This document shows positions 1 through 12,485 of a stretch of 64,000 nucleotides of DNA, in pieces (position 1 is the first letter of the stretch; the number at the start of each line of letters is the position of its first letter). The translations under genes were made by a program, and so were the position numbers. Below the pieces are notes generated by a model. It did no database searches. It saw only the letters and a program-made list of their open reading frames with translations, and was not told where the DNA came from. Source of the DNA: Galeopsis tetrahit (Eukaryota; Streptophyta; Magnoliopsida; Lamiales; Lamiaceae); the NCBI GenBank assembly GCA_963675135.1, contig OY776129.1, positions 63,737,028 to 63,801,027 of the forward strand, written 5' to 3'.

Positions 1-3000
1 AAACAACAACCTCAATGGAACTCTTCCTGCTAGCTTTTCAGGACTTCCTCTTTTGCAGAAATTGTGAGCAATCAACAATACTTAATCTATTCTTGTCCTT
101 AATGGAACTTGTATACGTTTTCATTTCGATTCTTGAATTAAGCTTCCAAAGTGGGATAACCTAAGTAAATCCAATGTTACCAATTTGTATTGCAGATCAG
201 TCGCAAACAATTCACTGAGTGGTTCTATTTCACCCAACATCTGGCAAAATAGGACTTTAAACTCAACAGAAAGAATGATTCTGTAAGCTCTAAAACTAAA
301 AAGGAAAAGTCTGATCTTTTCTTTATCATGAAATATTCTCATGCATTTCGAATTGGTTTTTTTTTTTTATTATTAAATATGTATTTGTACTTGATGAACT
401 TTGCAGGGATTTTGGAAACAATAGGTTTTCAAATGTTAGTGGTTTCCTTCCCGCCCCTAATCAGAACATCACCATCGGGTTCGTCATATAAAACACCTTT
501 CATCTGTACATTTTCTCTCTTATTGCCTATTGGTCATTTTCTTGGGAACTTAACAATTTTTTACCATCCCTTTCAGACTTGAAGGAAATCCCGCATGCTC
601 CACTGGTAATTATTTACAGTTCTGTGGACCCCATGAGGAAGATTTCGACATTACCTTAAACACAACAACCAGTTGTCCTCCCCAAGCATGCCCAGCGCCT
701 TATGAATACGCCCCTCCATCTTCAACTGCACAATGCTTTTGTGCTGCTCCAGTATTAGTTGGATATCGGTTAAAGAGTCCAGGATTCTCAGATTTTCTTC
801 CATACGTCGATTCTTTTAAGGAGTACCTGAGCTCTGGTCTCGAAATGAACGTCTCTCAGCTCGACTTTGATTCAGTTGCATGGCAAAAGGGGCCTCGTCT
901 TAGAATGTATCTAAAGATTTTTCCAGCTTATGTCAATGATAGCGTTCGGTTATTTAACCGGAGCGAGGTTTTATGGATTCGTGAAATGTTTGGGGGATGG
1001 GGGATTCCTGATAGTCCTGTGTTTGGACCTTATGAATTCCTCAATTTCACACTTTCAGACCTCTACAAAGAAGGTTAGTTGCCTATACACGATTTACTTT
1101 AAAACTGATTTAATCATTATATGTCTTTCAAAAAACTAATAAGGTTAGTTTGCAAAATTCTATGGAAGTGCTTGAATTGCTGTAATAGTATGAGCCTTGT
1201 GCATACCTCTATTATCTTGTGGAGGGCAGCATTTGATTCTCAGTTATATTGCAGAATTTCGCTCTTCTAAGTCTAGTTTAAGCAAGGGAGCGCTAGCTGG
1301 TATTATTCTGGGGACGATTGCTGGATCGGTTACTGTGTCTGCATTAGTTGCACTCTTTATCTTGAGACGGCACATCAAGAAAAACCATGCATCCTCAAAG
1401 AGACGTCCATGTGAGTATCTTACAATCTTTTATTTTACTTGGGGTTAATTGCATAAAAAAGAATTACGACATTTTCACGTTTTTTCAATTGCAACATATG
1501 TTTTTAAATTTGCAATTCGATACACTGACTTTTCAATTTTGAAATTATATTGTATGACTTTTCAATTTTGAAATTATATTGTATGACTATTTTCCGGCAA
1601 CTTATGCTGGCGTGGCAGCCAGATTTTTTTTTTTTTTTGAAAAAATACAAATAAATTCACGACCTTTAAGGGTATGTTTGTTTTGGGATTATGTAGGATG
1701 GGGGAAATCCTGGATGGGGAAATCTTGGATGGGGAAATCCTGATGAATAGTAATTGTGTGTGTTTGTTTTGAGATTTTGAGTAGGATGAGATATAACTTT
1801 ATGTCAAATCAAATTGTGTAAGAGTGGTTGGATGGAATGTAATGGTAGGATGTAATAGTAGGATGTATAGGTATTTTTAGGGATGAGTGTAGTTGGATGG
1901 GGAAATCCGGATGTGAAATCCCGAAGTAGAACAAGGACGTGGGACGTTACGTCCCACGTCCGGACGGGTGAGTCCCAAAACAATCACGATTTTTAAATTT
2001 ATTTGCAATTTCATATACTGCCACGTCTGCATGACTTGCCGGAAAATAATCATGCGATATAATTGCAACAATTTAAAAGGTGGTGTATCAAATTGCTTTT
2101 TTTAAAACATATGTTGTAATTGAAAAAAATGTGAAAAGGCCGTGAATTATTTTACTTATAAATAGTTCCATTCTAAAAATAATGCTTATATTATGTTTCA
2201 GCGACAAAGATCTCAATCAGAATTGACGGTGTGAAGGACTTCAGTTATAGGGAAATGGCACAGGCAACAAATGATTTCAGTGACTCGACTGTGGTTGGGG
2301 CAGGGGGATACGGAAAAGTTCATAGAGGTGTTCTTGCTGATGGAACCATTGTGGCCATAAAACGTGCTCAAGAGGGATCATTGCAAGGTGAAAGGGAGTT
2401 TCTAACAGAAATAGAACTTTTATCGAGGCTGCACCACAGGAACCTAGTCTCGTTGCTTGGATATTGTGATGAAGAAGGTGAACAGGTACGTTAATACAAA
2501 AAACAAAATTACTAAATGATTTTAAATTCTCAGAAAATAACGGTCTTGACTAGATTACTTAACAGCCCTGATCGGTCATGTATGTACGTAGACTGGTGAT
2601 GGCATTGGGTGCTTATGTTTATCATGCTTTTTGTAATGCAGATGTTGATTTATGAGTTCATGCCAAATGGAACCTTGAGGGATCACCTATCAGGTAATTC
2701 TCGAACACAAAGTCTTGTATGCACTAGGTGCACCATGCAACTCAAAGCATTTTACAATGGTATTAGTTGTTTTACTAAAAGGTATTAGTTGATCAATATT
2801 ACTTCATTCGTTCCAATTTGTTTGTCGTTTTAGGATGATTCACACGAATTAAGAAACTCGTTGAATAGCAATAAATATATATATGCAATGTGTCATTTTT
2901 ACCTTTTTATTTACCTACATGGTCATTTATTTAATGCATATTATCACAAAAGCAAATATAACGGCAATATTCAAATATAACATTTAATCCTTCTAGATTA

Positions 3001-4436
3001 GTGCAAAATGAAAATTATTTTGGGACAAAAATTCATCTCTAGAAAGACCAACAAAATGGGAGAGAGGGAGTAGTTGTTTTCACTGAACAATATTAGTTGT
3101 GTACAGTTACACCGTACAACTGGTGTATAAGTGACTTACACATACTCAGTTTTGAAAGCATCCTTCTTAAATAAGATTTTGCTCTCTCTCTCTCTCTCCC
3201 CATTCCTCTGTTTTTTCGTTTCGGTTGCAACCGAATTTTTGTTACAGCACGTTTTTCAACGTTAATGTTGTACGACAGGTAAGACTAAATTGCCAATGAA
3301 TTTTGCTATGAGGATAAAAATCGCGTTGGGTTCAGCCAGAGGCATCTTGTACCTTCATACGGAAGCGAATCCTCCAATATTTCATCGAGATATCAAGGCC
3401 ACAAACATATTGCTCGACTCTAGATTTACTGCAAAGGTTGCTGATTTTGGGCTATCTAAGCTAGCTCCAGTTCCAGAGCTTGAAGGAGCCTTACCTTCTC
3501 ATGTATCTACAGTTGTCAAAGGCACACCAGTGAGCATCCTCGTGCTTCTTTCCAGACAAAATCTTTTATTGCAAATTATCCAATTTTTTCTGTAATGCTG
3601 ATTCCTGATTCTTGCAGGGATACCTCGACCCCGAGTATTTCCTGACTCATAAGCTGACAGACAAAAGCGATGTTTATAGCCTCGGAGTTGTATTGTTGGA
3701 AATGTTAACCGGGATGCACCCAATTTCACATGGCAAAAACATTGTTCGCGAGGTACTGTCTTGTCCTATATTTATGATTCTTGCGACCCATTTTTTAATT
3801 GTCATTTAAGGATGTTTCACACGAATTAAAAAAGTCACTAAATATCAATAAATATTTGTGTAAATTTATAATGTGACATTTCTACCATTTTGTTTACATA
3901 AATGGAGTAAATTTGTTTAGTCAATGCATACTATTACTAAAACAAGTAGAAGGGTAAAATTCAAATATGATATTTTGAGTAAAAAATCATTCTGTAGAAA
4001 GACAGTTAATATGAGTTTGAGGGAGTACATTTTTCTTGCAAAAGACAGATTTGTTGCTATGTATTAACACTTGCCAATCTGCATGCATTAGGTTAACATT
4101 GCATATCGTTCGGGTATGATATTCTCGATCATTGATGATCGAATGGGATCTTATCCTTCCGAGTGTGTGGAAAAATTCATAAATTTGGCCCTCAAGTGTT
4201 GCCATGAAGAGACTGATGCTCGGCCTTCAATGTCGGAAGTGTATAGAGAACTCGAGAGCATATGGCTTATGTTGCCAGAATCGGACACCCATGCGACTGA
4301 ATCTTTGGTCTCCGATTCTGGGAAACTTGCAACGACCCCATCTTCGTCTGCTTCGATGAAAACCCCTTTTGTCTCACAGGATGTCTCGGGCAGTGATCTT
4401 GTGAGTGGGATCGTTCCCTCGATTGCACCGCGATGA
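1..4436 (+). CDS. LRR receptor-like serine/threonine kinase, 3' part (LRR VIII-1 / At1g06840-like)
   Basis: Plasma-membrane receptor kinase: an extracellular leucine-rich repeat and Cys-rich region senses a ligand and the cytosolic kinase phosphorylates Ser/Thr. The 5' end lies before the window. Exons read by eye: 1-63, 196-282, 407-478, 577-1073, 1255-1410, 2202-2485, 2642-2693, 3279-3529, 3618-3752, 4092-4436 (TGA at 4434). All junctions are GT-AG and phases close. The first exons encode LRR ends (GTLPASFSGLPLL, NNSLSGSI). Exon 577-1073 holds the Cys-rich juxtamembrane ectodomain (CSTGNYLQFCGP). Exon 1255-1410 holds one membrane helix (GIILGTIAGSVTVSALVALF) followed by basic residues. The kinase begins at FSYREMAQATNDFS, with Gly loop GAGGYGKV, VAIK lysine, HRDIKATNILLD catalytic loop, DFGLSK and GYLDPEY. 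The HRD Arg and DFG Asp are present, so it should be an active RD kinase. About 627 codons are visible. Subfamily assignment is from recalled family similarity; the ligand is unknown. Confidence 0.93.
1441..2175. mobile_element. Inverted-repeat DNA element with a nested element, in an RLK intron
   Basis: The intron between the transmembrane and kinase exons carries long inverted repeats. The left arm has GGGGTTAATTGC, then CAATTGCAACATATG; the right arm has CATATGTTGTAATTG. The left end resembles that of the MULE at 9849-10721, so I infer the same family, but here the right terminus is degenerate and I cannot fix a target duplication. Inside it, roughly 1671-1990, is a second inverted repeat (TGTTTGTTTTGGGATT on the left, AGTCCCAAAACAATC on the right), which suggests a younger element inside an older one. 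Confidence 0.6.
2802..3070. mobile_element. Stowaway-like MITE in an RLK intron
   Basis: The element is 269 bp and flanked by TA on both sides. The left end CTTCATTCGTTCCAATTTG is an imperfect inverse of the right end (CAAAATGGGAGAGAGGGAG). It has no coding capacity. It resembles the remnant at 3790-4025 in a later intron of the same gene: both contain the stretch GGATG-TTCACACGAATTAA. A CT microsatellite follows at about 3181-3199. Confidence 0.6.
3790..4025. mobile_element. Degenerate Stowaway-like MITE in an RLK intron
   Basis: This is a second copy related to the element at 2802-3070. The right end GAGGGAG followed by TA is kept, and the left end is eroded, so the left boundary is approximate. 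It lies between kinase exons 3618-3752 and 4092-4436. Confidence 0.45.
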
Positions 4437-7400
4437 TCGTGTAGTTTTTCGTCTCGTTTCTGCGTTCCACGTTGCCGGGATTTTGAAATCGTTTTGTACA
4501 GTCATTAATTCGAGTATTATACTTGTACAACATCTGCAATTTAGACAAAAGATGGGTAGCCAGTGATCATGCAAGAATGATTGTATAGAGAATAATTGTT
4601 TTCCAGTTTAATTATATTCTATATTTTTTTAAATGTCAAATGGAGAAATTATTCACTTGATTTGATATAGAGGAATATTTGGTGCGTGGTCCATGATTTG
4701 TACTTGACTTTTATTTAAATAAGAATTAGGTAATGATCATAAAATAAAATAGTCCTATGAAGTGGGGTTGTTGAAGATGACAACAATTGAAATTAATTCT
4801 TGAAATAGAGCTTTTGAGTCAACAAGACCTAATCAATAAAGTATTATGAAATGACTTTTTAATATTATATTTTTAAAAGTAATTAATTACGTTTACAAGT
4901 TAGCTGTATGTTATTATTTGGGCTAGCTACTGGTCACACCCCTCTAACTATTAACTTTATTAAGATGCAATTATCAATGGACTAATTTTTTGAGTAGTTG
5001 AAACTAATCTTAATAAACTTCATTGTTTATGGAGATAAATGACTTATTTTTATTTAATTAAACTTAAACTACATTGGTTAATTTCCAATTATTGGTCCAA
5101 ATTAAGAAACCAACTAGTGGGAAGGTCATGATTCATGAATCTACACAAGTTTGAAATTTTGAAATTCCTTTCGAATGTCAAAATGCACCCAGAAAACGTA
5201 AACGGTGAGAGACGTAGTAATTTATGCTTCTACTTTTTTAATCAAAATGTGAAGATTTAAAGTCAGTCTTCTAGATAGTTGGTGCATAATTTTTTTTTTT
5301 AATAAAATCAAATAATAATTATTAAATATAATATTTCTGATGAAACCACTAGTACATCTTTTCAGACCAGTTGAATAGTAGAACTAAATCGGAAATTTAA
5401 AGCTGATTCATTCCACTTTTTTCACAAAATGGTTGAAAGAATTTTAATTTGGAAAATGAATTTCATTTAGATAATTAACAACTAATTAGGACTTTTAAAT
5501 CAGTCAAAAGTATACCATTGACAAAATTTATCACCATCGCACAAGTTACAAACTAATTAAAAGTATTATAAAAAAGTAAATTCACGTGTAAAGTTGTAAA
5601 CTCAATCAACCAAACGACATCCTAGAGACAATTTAGAGACAAAATATGAAGAAATAAATAAAAAAGAGGAGGTATATATTGCATCGAAAAAATGAAGATG
5701 CAAGAAACTCCTCCCCAAATTGTACTTTGATATTATCGATCTACACAATGAAGTCACTTTTTTATTACTTCAAAACTAAGAGCGACATCGAATCCCCTCC
5801 TAATGACGCCCCATGGTTATGGAGTTAATTAAATACTAATTAAACACAAAACGAAGTCAGTTTAAGCGTCTGATTGGTCCAATATTCGGCAACATTTTTT
5901 TATCATATTTAAATTTGATTTTAGTGCATAGTATGGTATCTATAATCTATGCAATATATTCTTTTTATATGTCTAGTATAAATTAAATTTATGGGCACCA
6001 GTTGTACACCAAGTGAGTATATATATTTTTTGTATTTTCTTTTTTTCCTCCATGCTTTTCTATGTAAGAGCTAAAACGTTTATTAATTTTAATTTCATAT
6101 CTTCTCAATCTCACCGGCTTGTTAAACTTGAGTTTAATTTCCTTTTTATTTAATTAAGGAGTTATGGTTGTAATTGACAAGCAACTAATAATAAATTAGT
6201 ATATTGTTTGGTCCAAACAAGTTGTAGTAGATGGAATCTACTACACCGATCGAGTCATTATAAAACTAAACTTGGCATGGGAGGAGTGTTGGGAAAGCGT
6301 GATTAATTAATTAATTAATTAAGGGGTAGAGATCATTTTAATTTAATTACTAATTAGATTCAAGTTCCAAAGTACATTAATACAGAATTAAGCCGGATTT
6401 TGTGAGATTGGCTAAAAAGCCTATAATGCACATTCAATTCAATTTTAGACCTAATTGGTGAATGGGGTGTCTACCAACTTTACCTATATTAATATTAATT
6501 GCATCATTCATCGATTAAATAAATTATAATACTAGTACTTAATTATTAGTCAATTCCACTCCACATACACGGTATTATCCAATACTCCCGTGTCTATTAA
6601 ATTATAATCCAAAATAATGTGGTAACCATAATCTCTACATATATAGTAAGGGTTATGGGGGTGTGTATGAATAAAGTCAAGTTTAAACTCATAAAAATGA
6701 AGAAATTAATTTTTTATATTCATTTTACCATTCATGACTATAATTTTAATTTAATTTCACCTTTTGACATAAACTAGATTAATCAAGCTTTTATAAATTT
6801 TGTTCAGTTCTAATTTCTAATTTATGTTTTGAATTTCATTATGTTAATGATTTGTGTATGTATTCATTAACGTACTTGTAGAATAAATATTTTAAATATT
6901 CAGATATATTTTGGTTGCATAGATAGTACTGTCATAAGATAATACTGTAGTAATTAAATTAACACTTGCGTTACAGAATATAATTTGATGCTTCTTTTTT
7001 TACACACTTGTAATTATACAATCGCTAGCTTATCTCATCAGAAGTCCAAACACAAATGTGGAAGAAAGCAGAGACGATTTAAGGTGTGCTCCCCTTAATT
7101 TTTTTTTTCATTATATACAAATTCATTTCATTTATATTTCTAAATCCTTAATAAAAATTTACCCCCTCTTTTTTGAAAGTTTGCTCTCCCGGCCCAATTA
7201 CTTCAATTTATTCCTAATTCATTTTTTGGAAAAAATATTATGAATCAATCCATGGATGGAAGGCCCCAAGAAGAGAAGAGAAATATGAAACAAAGGAAAG
7301 CCAGCAAGAAAGAATCCATCAAATATTGTTCACACACAGAGGTAATTAACTGTGAAGGTAAATTTCATAGGATTTTAATTTAGCATTATTGGAAGTATAT

Positions 7401-8000
7401 ATGCATGTATTTATTCTTGATGAAATATTATGAGTATGTCATTTTCTTGGTTTTATAACTTTTTAAGCAAAAGACTTATAATACAGTAGCATGAGTATAT
7501 ATTTATTTATTTATTCTTGATGAAATATTTCATTTGCTTGTGTTTTATGGAGTAACTGTTTAAGCAAAAGATCAATGCTCAATTGAAAAATAGAAATTAA
7601 ATAATAAATAATTATGACATATAGGAGTATATATATATAGTAGGAAATATATAAGAGCTATATAATAAAGAACTTTCTTAATTAAATTTGTTTAGAGATA
7701 TATATATATATGGATGAGATAAATTGAGAAGAAATGGATGAAAATATTGACTTAATTATGGGCAAATAATTACAATAAATTAAAATTTTAAGTGAAAATA
7801 TATAGGGCACTTAATAATAAGGAAGGAGAGTAATTTTTTAGCAATAACCCCCACATATATGACATGATTAATTCTGGAATTTTGGTTAAAAATGGAATCC
7901 TAAAACAATCACAATAATTGAAAACCCTAAACTTAAAAAATGTGTTGTCGATCGATCTTCAAATTAAGCTTCCGAATAATCCCCTTCACTTAAACCTGAT
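4437..8000. other. AT-rich intergenic region, no gene seen
   Basis: The first part holds the receptor kinase 3' UTR. The rest is highly AT-rich with TA microsatellites (for example near 7630 and 7700) and short ATTAA runs. ORFs here are short and look random. No protein family was recognised. Confidence 0.6.
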
Positions 8001-8100
8001 GACAAAAACAACACTATATATATATATATATATATACACAACAAATAATATTTATAATTAAAAGCTAGAATGAATTGGTTAGGTACGGTAGAATAGTAAG

Positions 8101-8278
8101 GGGGAGCTCCCTTCAGTCCAAGCACAGAGAAAAAGGATGGTAAAATTTGCTCCCGCATCATTCACGCATTCGCAGTAGAACAATTAATTAATGTTGGTTC
8201 TACTGCATTTGCTCGAATGAGGTGGCAGCAAATCGAACCCCATCACCTATCCATGACTGGACTGAAGGAAGCTCCCTC
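8101..8278 (-). ncRNA. MIR319: MIR319 microRNA precursor
   Basis: On the minus strand the 3' arm (8121 down to 8102) reads UUGGACUGAAGGGAGCUCCC, the conserved miR319 sequence; the next base (8101) makes a 21-mer ending in C. The 5' arm (8278-8258) carries the near-complement GAGGGAGCTTCCTTCAGTCC, the star region. Between them a long stem continues: GCAGTAGAAC pairs with GTTCTACTGC around an AT-rich loop near 8180-8195. A long precursor of about 178 nt with the mature sequence at the base of the 3' arm is typical of MIR159/319, which is processed loop-to-base. The bases UUGGAC at the 5' end of the mature RNA favour miR319 over miR159 (UUUGGA). miR319 targets class II TCP (CIN-like) transcription factor mRNAs and thereby controls leaf growth. 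Expression cannot be read from DNA. Confidence 0.95.
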
Positions 8279-8493
8279 AACCTGCAGCTCTATTCACAAC
8301 TAGTACTACTTTTGATTAATTGAATGAGCTAGGCCGGATATATATAATTATATATCTAGGAATTATAAATTAAGAATCATAACTTAGATCAAATTAATTG
8401 ATCTTCCAATTAATAAACAGGAAAAGGAAAGAAGAATATTAAGAATTATGGCACATACAAATTTGAATGCGCGCTAATTTCCAGCTGCACTTT

Positions 8494-8605
8494 TTTTTTT
8501 TTTTTTGATTACAAGTTAAATACCCATCCCTTTTTTTCCCTCCCCATGACCTAAAGTCTAGGTAGTGGTGCTCTAACCACTTGAGCTATCCCACTTTGTC
8601 ATTTT
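8494..8605 (-). mobile_element. tRNA-derived SINE within the inferred pri-miR319 transcript
   Basis: A 112-bp insertion on the minus strand has a tRNA-like head with an A-box (GATAGCTCAAGTGGTTAGAG) and a 3' poly(A), seen as a T run at 8494-8506 on the plus strand. It is flanked by perfect 12-bp duplications CAGCTGCACTTT at 8482-8493 and 8606-8617. Together these are the marks of a non-LTR retroposed SINE. The B-box is weak. It sits between the candidate MIR319 promoter and the hairpin, in the same orientation as the microRNA. Confidence 0.85.
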
Positions 8606-9468
8606 CAGCTGCACTTTAATAAGGCAAAATTAATACTAATAATTAATATTATCTCACACATTTTCTGAATATATATAAAATATTGGAAATAAATATATGC
8701 ATGAAAAATCAAAACCCTAGCTAGGACTCATGTGATGTTTATAAATTTAATTTTTATAATAGATCGAAGCAATAATTAAAAGAAATCACAAGGGAATTGA
8801 AGAGGCAATCAATTACCCTAATTAACCTTGGGAGCAGTATAGAAATTAATTAGGAGCAATAATATAATTAATTAAAATTAAACCCTTTTAACATCTCTCT
8901 ACAAAACAAGGGTTGGATCTTTCATTTCAAAATCATCAAATATTCCAAAATATATGATTTCATTAATTTTCCTTGGAGAAAAAAAGATAGAGTGAAATTT
9001 AATTAGGGTTGTCACTAGCTAATTAATTATAATTATACATGGATGGCGTATTTTTCTCCTTCAAATCTGCAACTACCCATTAATACAGATCGATCACACT
9101 ACCCTGCTTACTGATTTGATCTTCCAATGAATTAGTCCAAACCCTATGCCTTTTTTCATCTATATATATATATATATAATAATACAAATTGAAGCACAAA
9201 AAATAAATATTGACTTAATTAATAAAAAGAGCTAGCTAGATACAGCAGAAAAATTAAAGTAAAACAAAACTCAAATCATATCCCTGAAAAAGTAATTAAA
9301 ATAAGAGAGAAAGAATATATAGATCGAATATGAAGAGTACAGTATATATATTTGATTTAATTTCTTCAAAATCTGGAAATTAAATGAAAGATGCATGTAT
9401 AGGAATTATAATTATAAAGGGAATGAAGATGGGTAGGCTTGGGGTAGGGTTAAAGAAGCAGAAGCAAA

Positions 9469-9513
9469 TTAAAGTGAATGTAGGAAATTAAGGAAAACCA
9501 CCTCCATCATCAT
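9469..9513 (-). CDS. Short ORF at the 5' end of the pri-miR319 (candidate miPEP)
   Basis: A 14-codon ORF (MMMEVVFLNFLHSL then TAA) starts with three consecutive ATGs about 40 nt downstream of the inferred transcription start and about 65 nt after the TATA box at 9577-9583. It is the first ATG I see on that transcript. Some plant primary microRNAs encode regulatory micropeptides in this position. No similarity to a known miPEP is claimed, and the ORF is short enough to be chance. Confidence 0.25.
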   Translation of the reverse strand: MMMEVVFLNFLHSL

Positions 9514-9576
9514 CTCTCTCTGTCTGTGTGCTTGAATGTGGAAGTAGTAATTAGATTGTCTTGAGAAGTTGCATAT

Positions 9577-9583
9577 ATTTATA
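9577..9583 (-). promoter_or_regulatory. TATA box of the MIR319 gene
   Basis: On the minus strand CTATAAATATATG lies about 1.3 kb upstream of the hairpin. A start would be expected near 9545-9555. It is followed by a pyrimidine/CA-rich leader and a GA-rich stretch, as in plant Pol II transcripts. The assignment to MIR319 rests on position and strand only. Confidence 0.5.
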
Positions 9584-9622
9584 GCTAGCAACAAGTGTGT
9601 CTGCTTTATATATATATGGCCA

Positions 9623-9657
<35 letters not shown>

Positions 9658-9839
9658 GAGTTAATTAGTAGGGTTTAAGGATATGCACAAATTGTCTATC
9701 TGGTGATGACACCACTATGACAACTTTAATTTGCCCTAATTCAATTAAAATTAATTAATTTGCAAAATGTTTTTCTCAAGAGGAACAAACTACTGTTAAT
9801 GGTATGGTTTTGTTTTTTTAATTTGGGTAAGTTATTATT

Positions 9840-10730
9840 TAATTTTAAGGGTTAATTGCAAAAAAAATCATCACCTTTAGTAGATTTATCAATTACAACA
9901 TAAACTTTTTTTCTTTGCAATTCAATACACCAACTTTTTTAATTTTACAATTTAATGCACCGACAAATTTTTCGATCAATTTTAAAATGATGTGGCGCCA
10001 AAAAGATTAAAATCGCCACATTAACGCCAAGTAAAACTGCCAACTAATTAATTATTACTATTTTTTAATGGAAAAAAAAAACAATTTTAAAACTCTAAAA
10101 AATACAAAATTAAACAAGCCCTTATTAATAATTATCCTAAACGCACACGCACACAAAAGACATAATTATATTCACTCAGAATTCGCAACCCCTACAATTA
10201 CATGGAGTATTTTTTTTTTCCTTAGGAGTATTTTCTGATCATAGTGTCATTTAATGACTCTTTTAGAGCTTATCAATAAAGGTGGTTTATGCTATTGGTG
10301 TGTTATTAGGAAAAATTAAGTCAATAGAAAAACTAAAAAATTGTGTGATTAGTTAATAAAATTGGTTTCTCATGCTCTCTTCCCAAATTCCATGGAGAAT
10401 AAGTGCCCCGCGAATCTAAGCCCATCATAAACAAACAAATCGATTGAAGGATTGACGAATTGAAGAATATTGTGATTAAAATTTATGTACACCTTGTTTA
10501 ATTTTTATTTTATTTATTTTAAAATTGTTTTTTTATTAAAAAATAGCAATAATTAATTAGTTGGCCGTCTTACTTGGCGCCAATATGGCGATTTTGATCT
10601 TTCCGGCGTCACATCATTTTAAAATTAATCGAAAATTTTGTGTATCGAATTGCAAAGAAAAAAAGTATATGTTGTAATTGATAAATTTACTAAAGGTCGT
10701 GATTTTTTTTGCAATTAACCCTAATTTTAA
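9840..10730. mobile_element. Non-autonomous MULE (873 bp) with 9-bp target duplication
   Basis: The element spans 9849-10721 and is bounded by perfect 9-bp duplications TAATTTTAA at 9840-9848 and 10722-10730. Long terminal inverted repeats start GGGTTAATTGCAAAAAAAA and end TTTTTTGCAATTAACCC. Matching inner arms contain TGGCGCCA-type motifs near 9990 and 10577. Nine-bp duplications plus long inverted repeats indicate Mutator-like transposition. There is no transposase ORF. Confidence 0.85.
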
Positions 10731-12454
10731 TTATAGAGTTTTTAGGTATTTATAGAATTCACTATTTGTAGTGTTTATAGGCATTTATAGGTTGGGGTTT
10801 TAAATTTTAATTCTAAAATCTCAAAATAGAATCAGATTACAAAATTCCAAATCCAATTTTATAACTCAAATCAAACATACCCATAAAAGTCTTGAGATAC
10901 ATATATATTAAAAAAATAAATACAAAACGCTACAAAAAAAAGGAGATTAATTATTACCATAGATTTTTGACAGCTATAAATTCATTGCAAATTTTCAACG
11001 GTTTTGCGACGAATATAGTCAAATGGTCAATGTCTAAAAGATTTACAACGAAAATTAAAGTCGTCGCAAATTACAAGAGACGCAAAAACTATCGTAAATT
11101 CAACCTTTGAATTTATGATAGTAAAAACTACTCCATTGTAAATCGAACTTTGAATACAACTGCTTGATTTGCAACGGTAAAAACTGTCACAAATTTTGGA
11201 TTATGACTATTTTTTGTCGCAAACCAAGTAGAAATGAAGTTATTTTGAGTTAGTGACAAATTTGTAAACCACCACAAATCCGTCGCTAAGTTCAATACCA
11301 TAAATGGTAATGGTCGGCCATTTCAGAGACGAGGCCGAGGGTGTTTGTGACGCGCGCCTAACAATATATTCTTCTACATCGATCACGTCTGCAAGACACT
11401 AGCTAGGATGCATATTACCCTTCAGGGAATGATGTAACTCATTATTTTAAATGTTTAATATTATCGTTTAATTTGTTAATGTCATGAGGTAGCCGGAAAT
11501 TGAAAGCGATGTCGTCCATTTTTAGTCATGCACCATGAATGCTTACTGTTAGAGTAAGGTAAGGTGCTCGCTCACCAGCGCAAAACCTACTTCAATGAGT
11601 TTAAGCTGCGTATTCGCACATAATTTCTTTTACTATTTAAATTAATGTATATACATATATTGATTTATATTAAATAAAATGTAGAAACACTAAAAAAAAA
11701 AAAAAATACTCAAAATAGTGAGGACTTCTAATCTTGGCTAATTAGTGTGGAATTTAGTGAGAAATTTTTCTGTCCTTGCTATTTACTTAGAGATTTTTTG
11801 CCTCGCTAATTAGTGAGGAAATTAAATTAATATATTAAAAAAGAAAAGAATCCCTCTTAAAAATTCTTTTTGAGAGTATATTCGATTTTCTTTAGGGGAC
11901 ACTGTGTTCCTTCTCCACCCCATTTTACTACCTTCCTAATTTACAAATGTGCAAATTTCAATCTTGTTTATGTTTTCTTGGAAATTCTTTTCGTTTATAA
12001 AATTTTTGACCTTTAGAGGTCTTTTTTTTTTTTTATTGCAATTCTGCAAATGAAATAGAAGTGGGTTTTGATCTGAATATTCAAAATATGGAAGAAATTG
12101 AGAATTACAAGGTTTGCATCGTCATCTGGTACGTCATAAATTAATTTGTAATTTTATTTTATAATTTTAGTATTAATAAATTAAATTAAACGTCATCTAG
12201 TACGATCATTCGTTTATTTTTAATTGAAGTTTAATTTTAATTATGTTTTATGTACAACTTGTTCAATTGATTTTTTAATTAACACTCGTTGGATTTAAAT
12301 TTTGAATATGTGTTGGTTCGTTATTACAAATTTAACAAATATAATGTGTGTTGAAAAAATAAGCATAATTATTGGTATGGTATTATTTTGGATGTGTTGC
12401 CAATTTTTTAATAAACCAACAAATTAAATTAATTAAAGAAGAAAATACTCAAAA

Positions 12455-12485
<31 letters not shown>

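Noticed and set aside
1441..2175. 11-bp TTATTTTACTT near both ends as a target duplication
   Set aside because: The right inverted repeat would have to be truncated to use it; the sequence is simple AT-rich and may be chance.
7964..8161. 65-codon frame overlapping the mature miR319
   Set aside because: It lies across the hairpin itself, so translation there would conflict with processing; the C-terminal part is a TA microsatellite (IYIYIYI).
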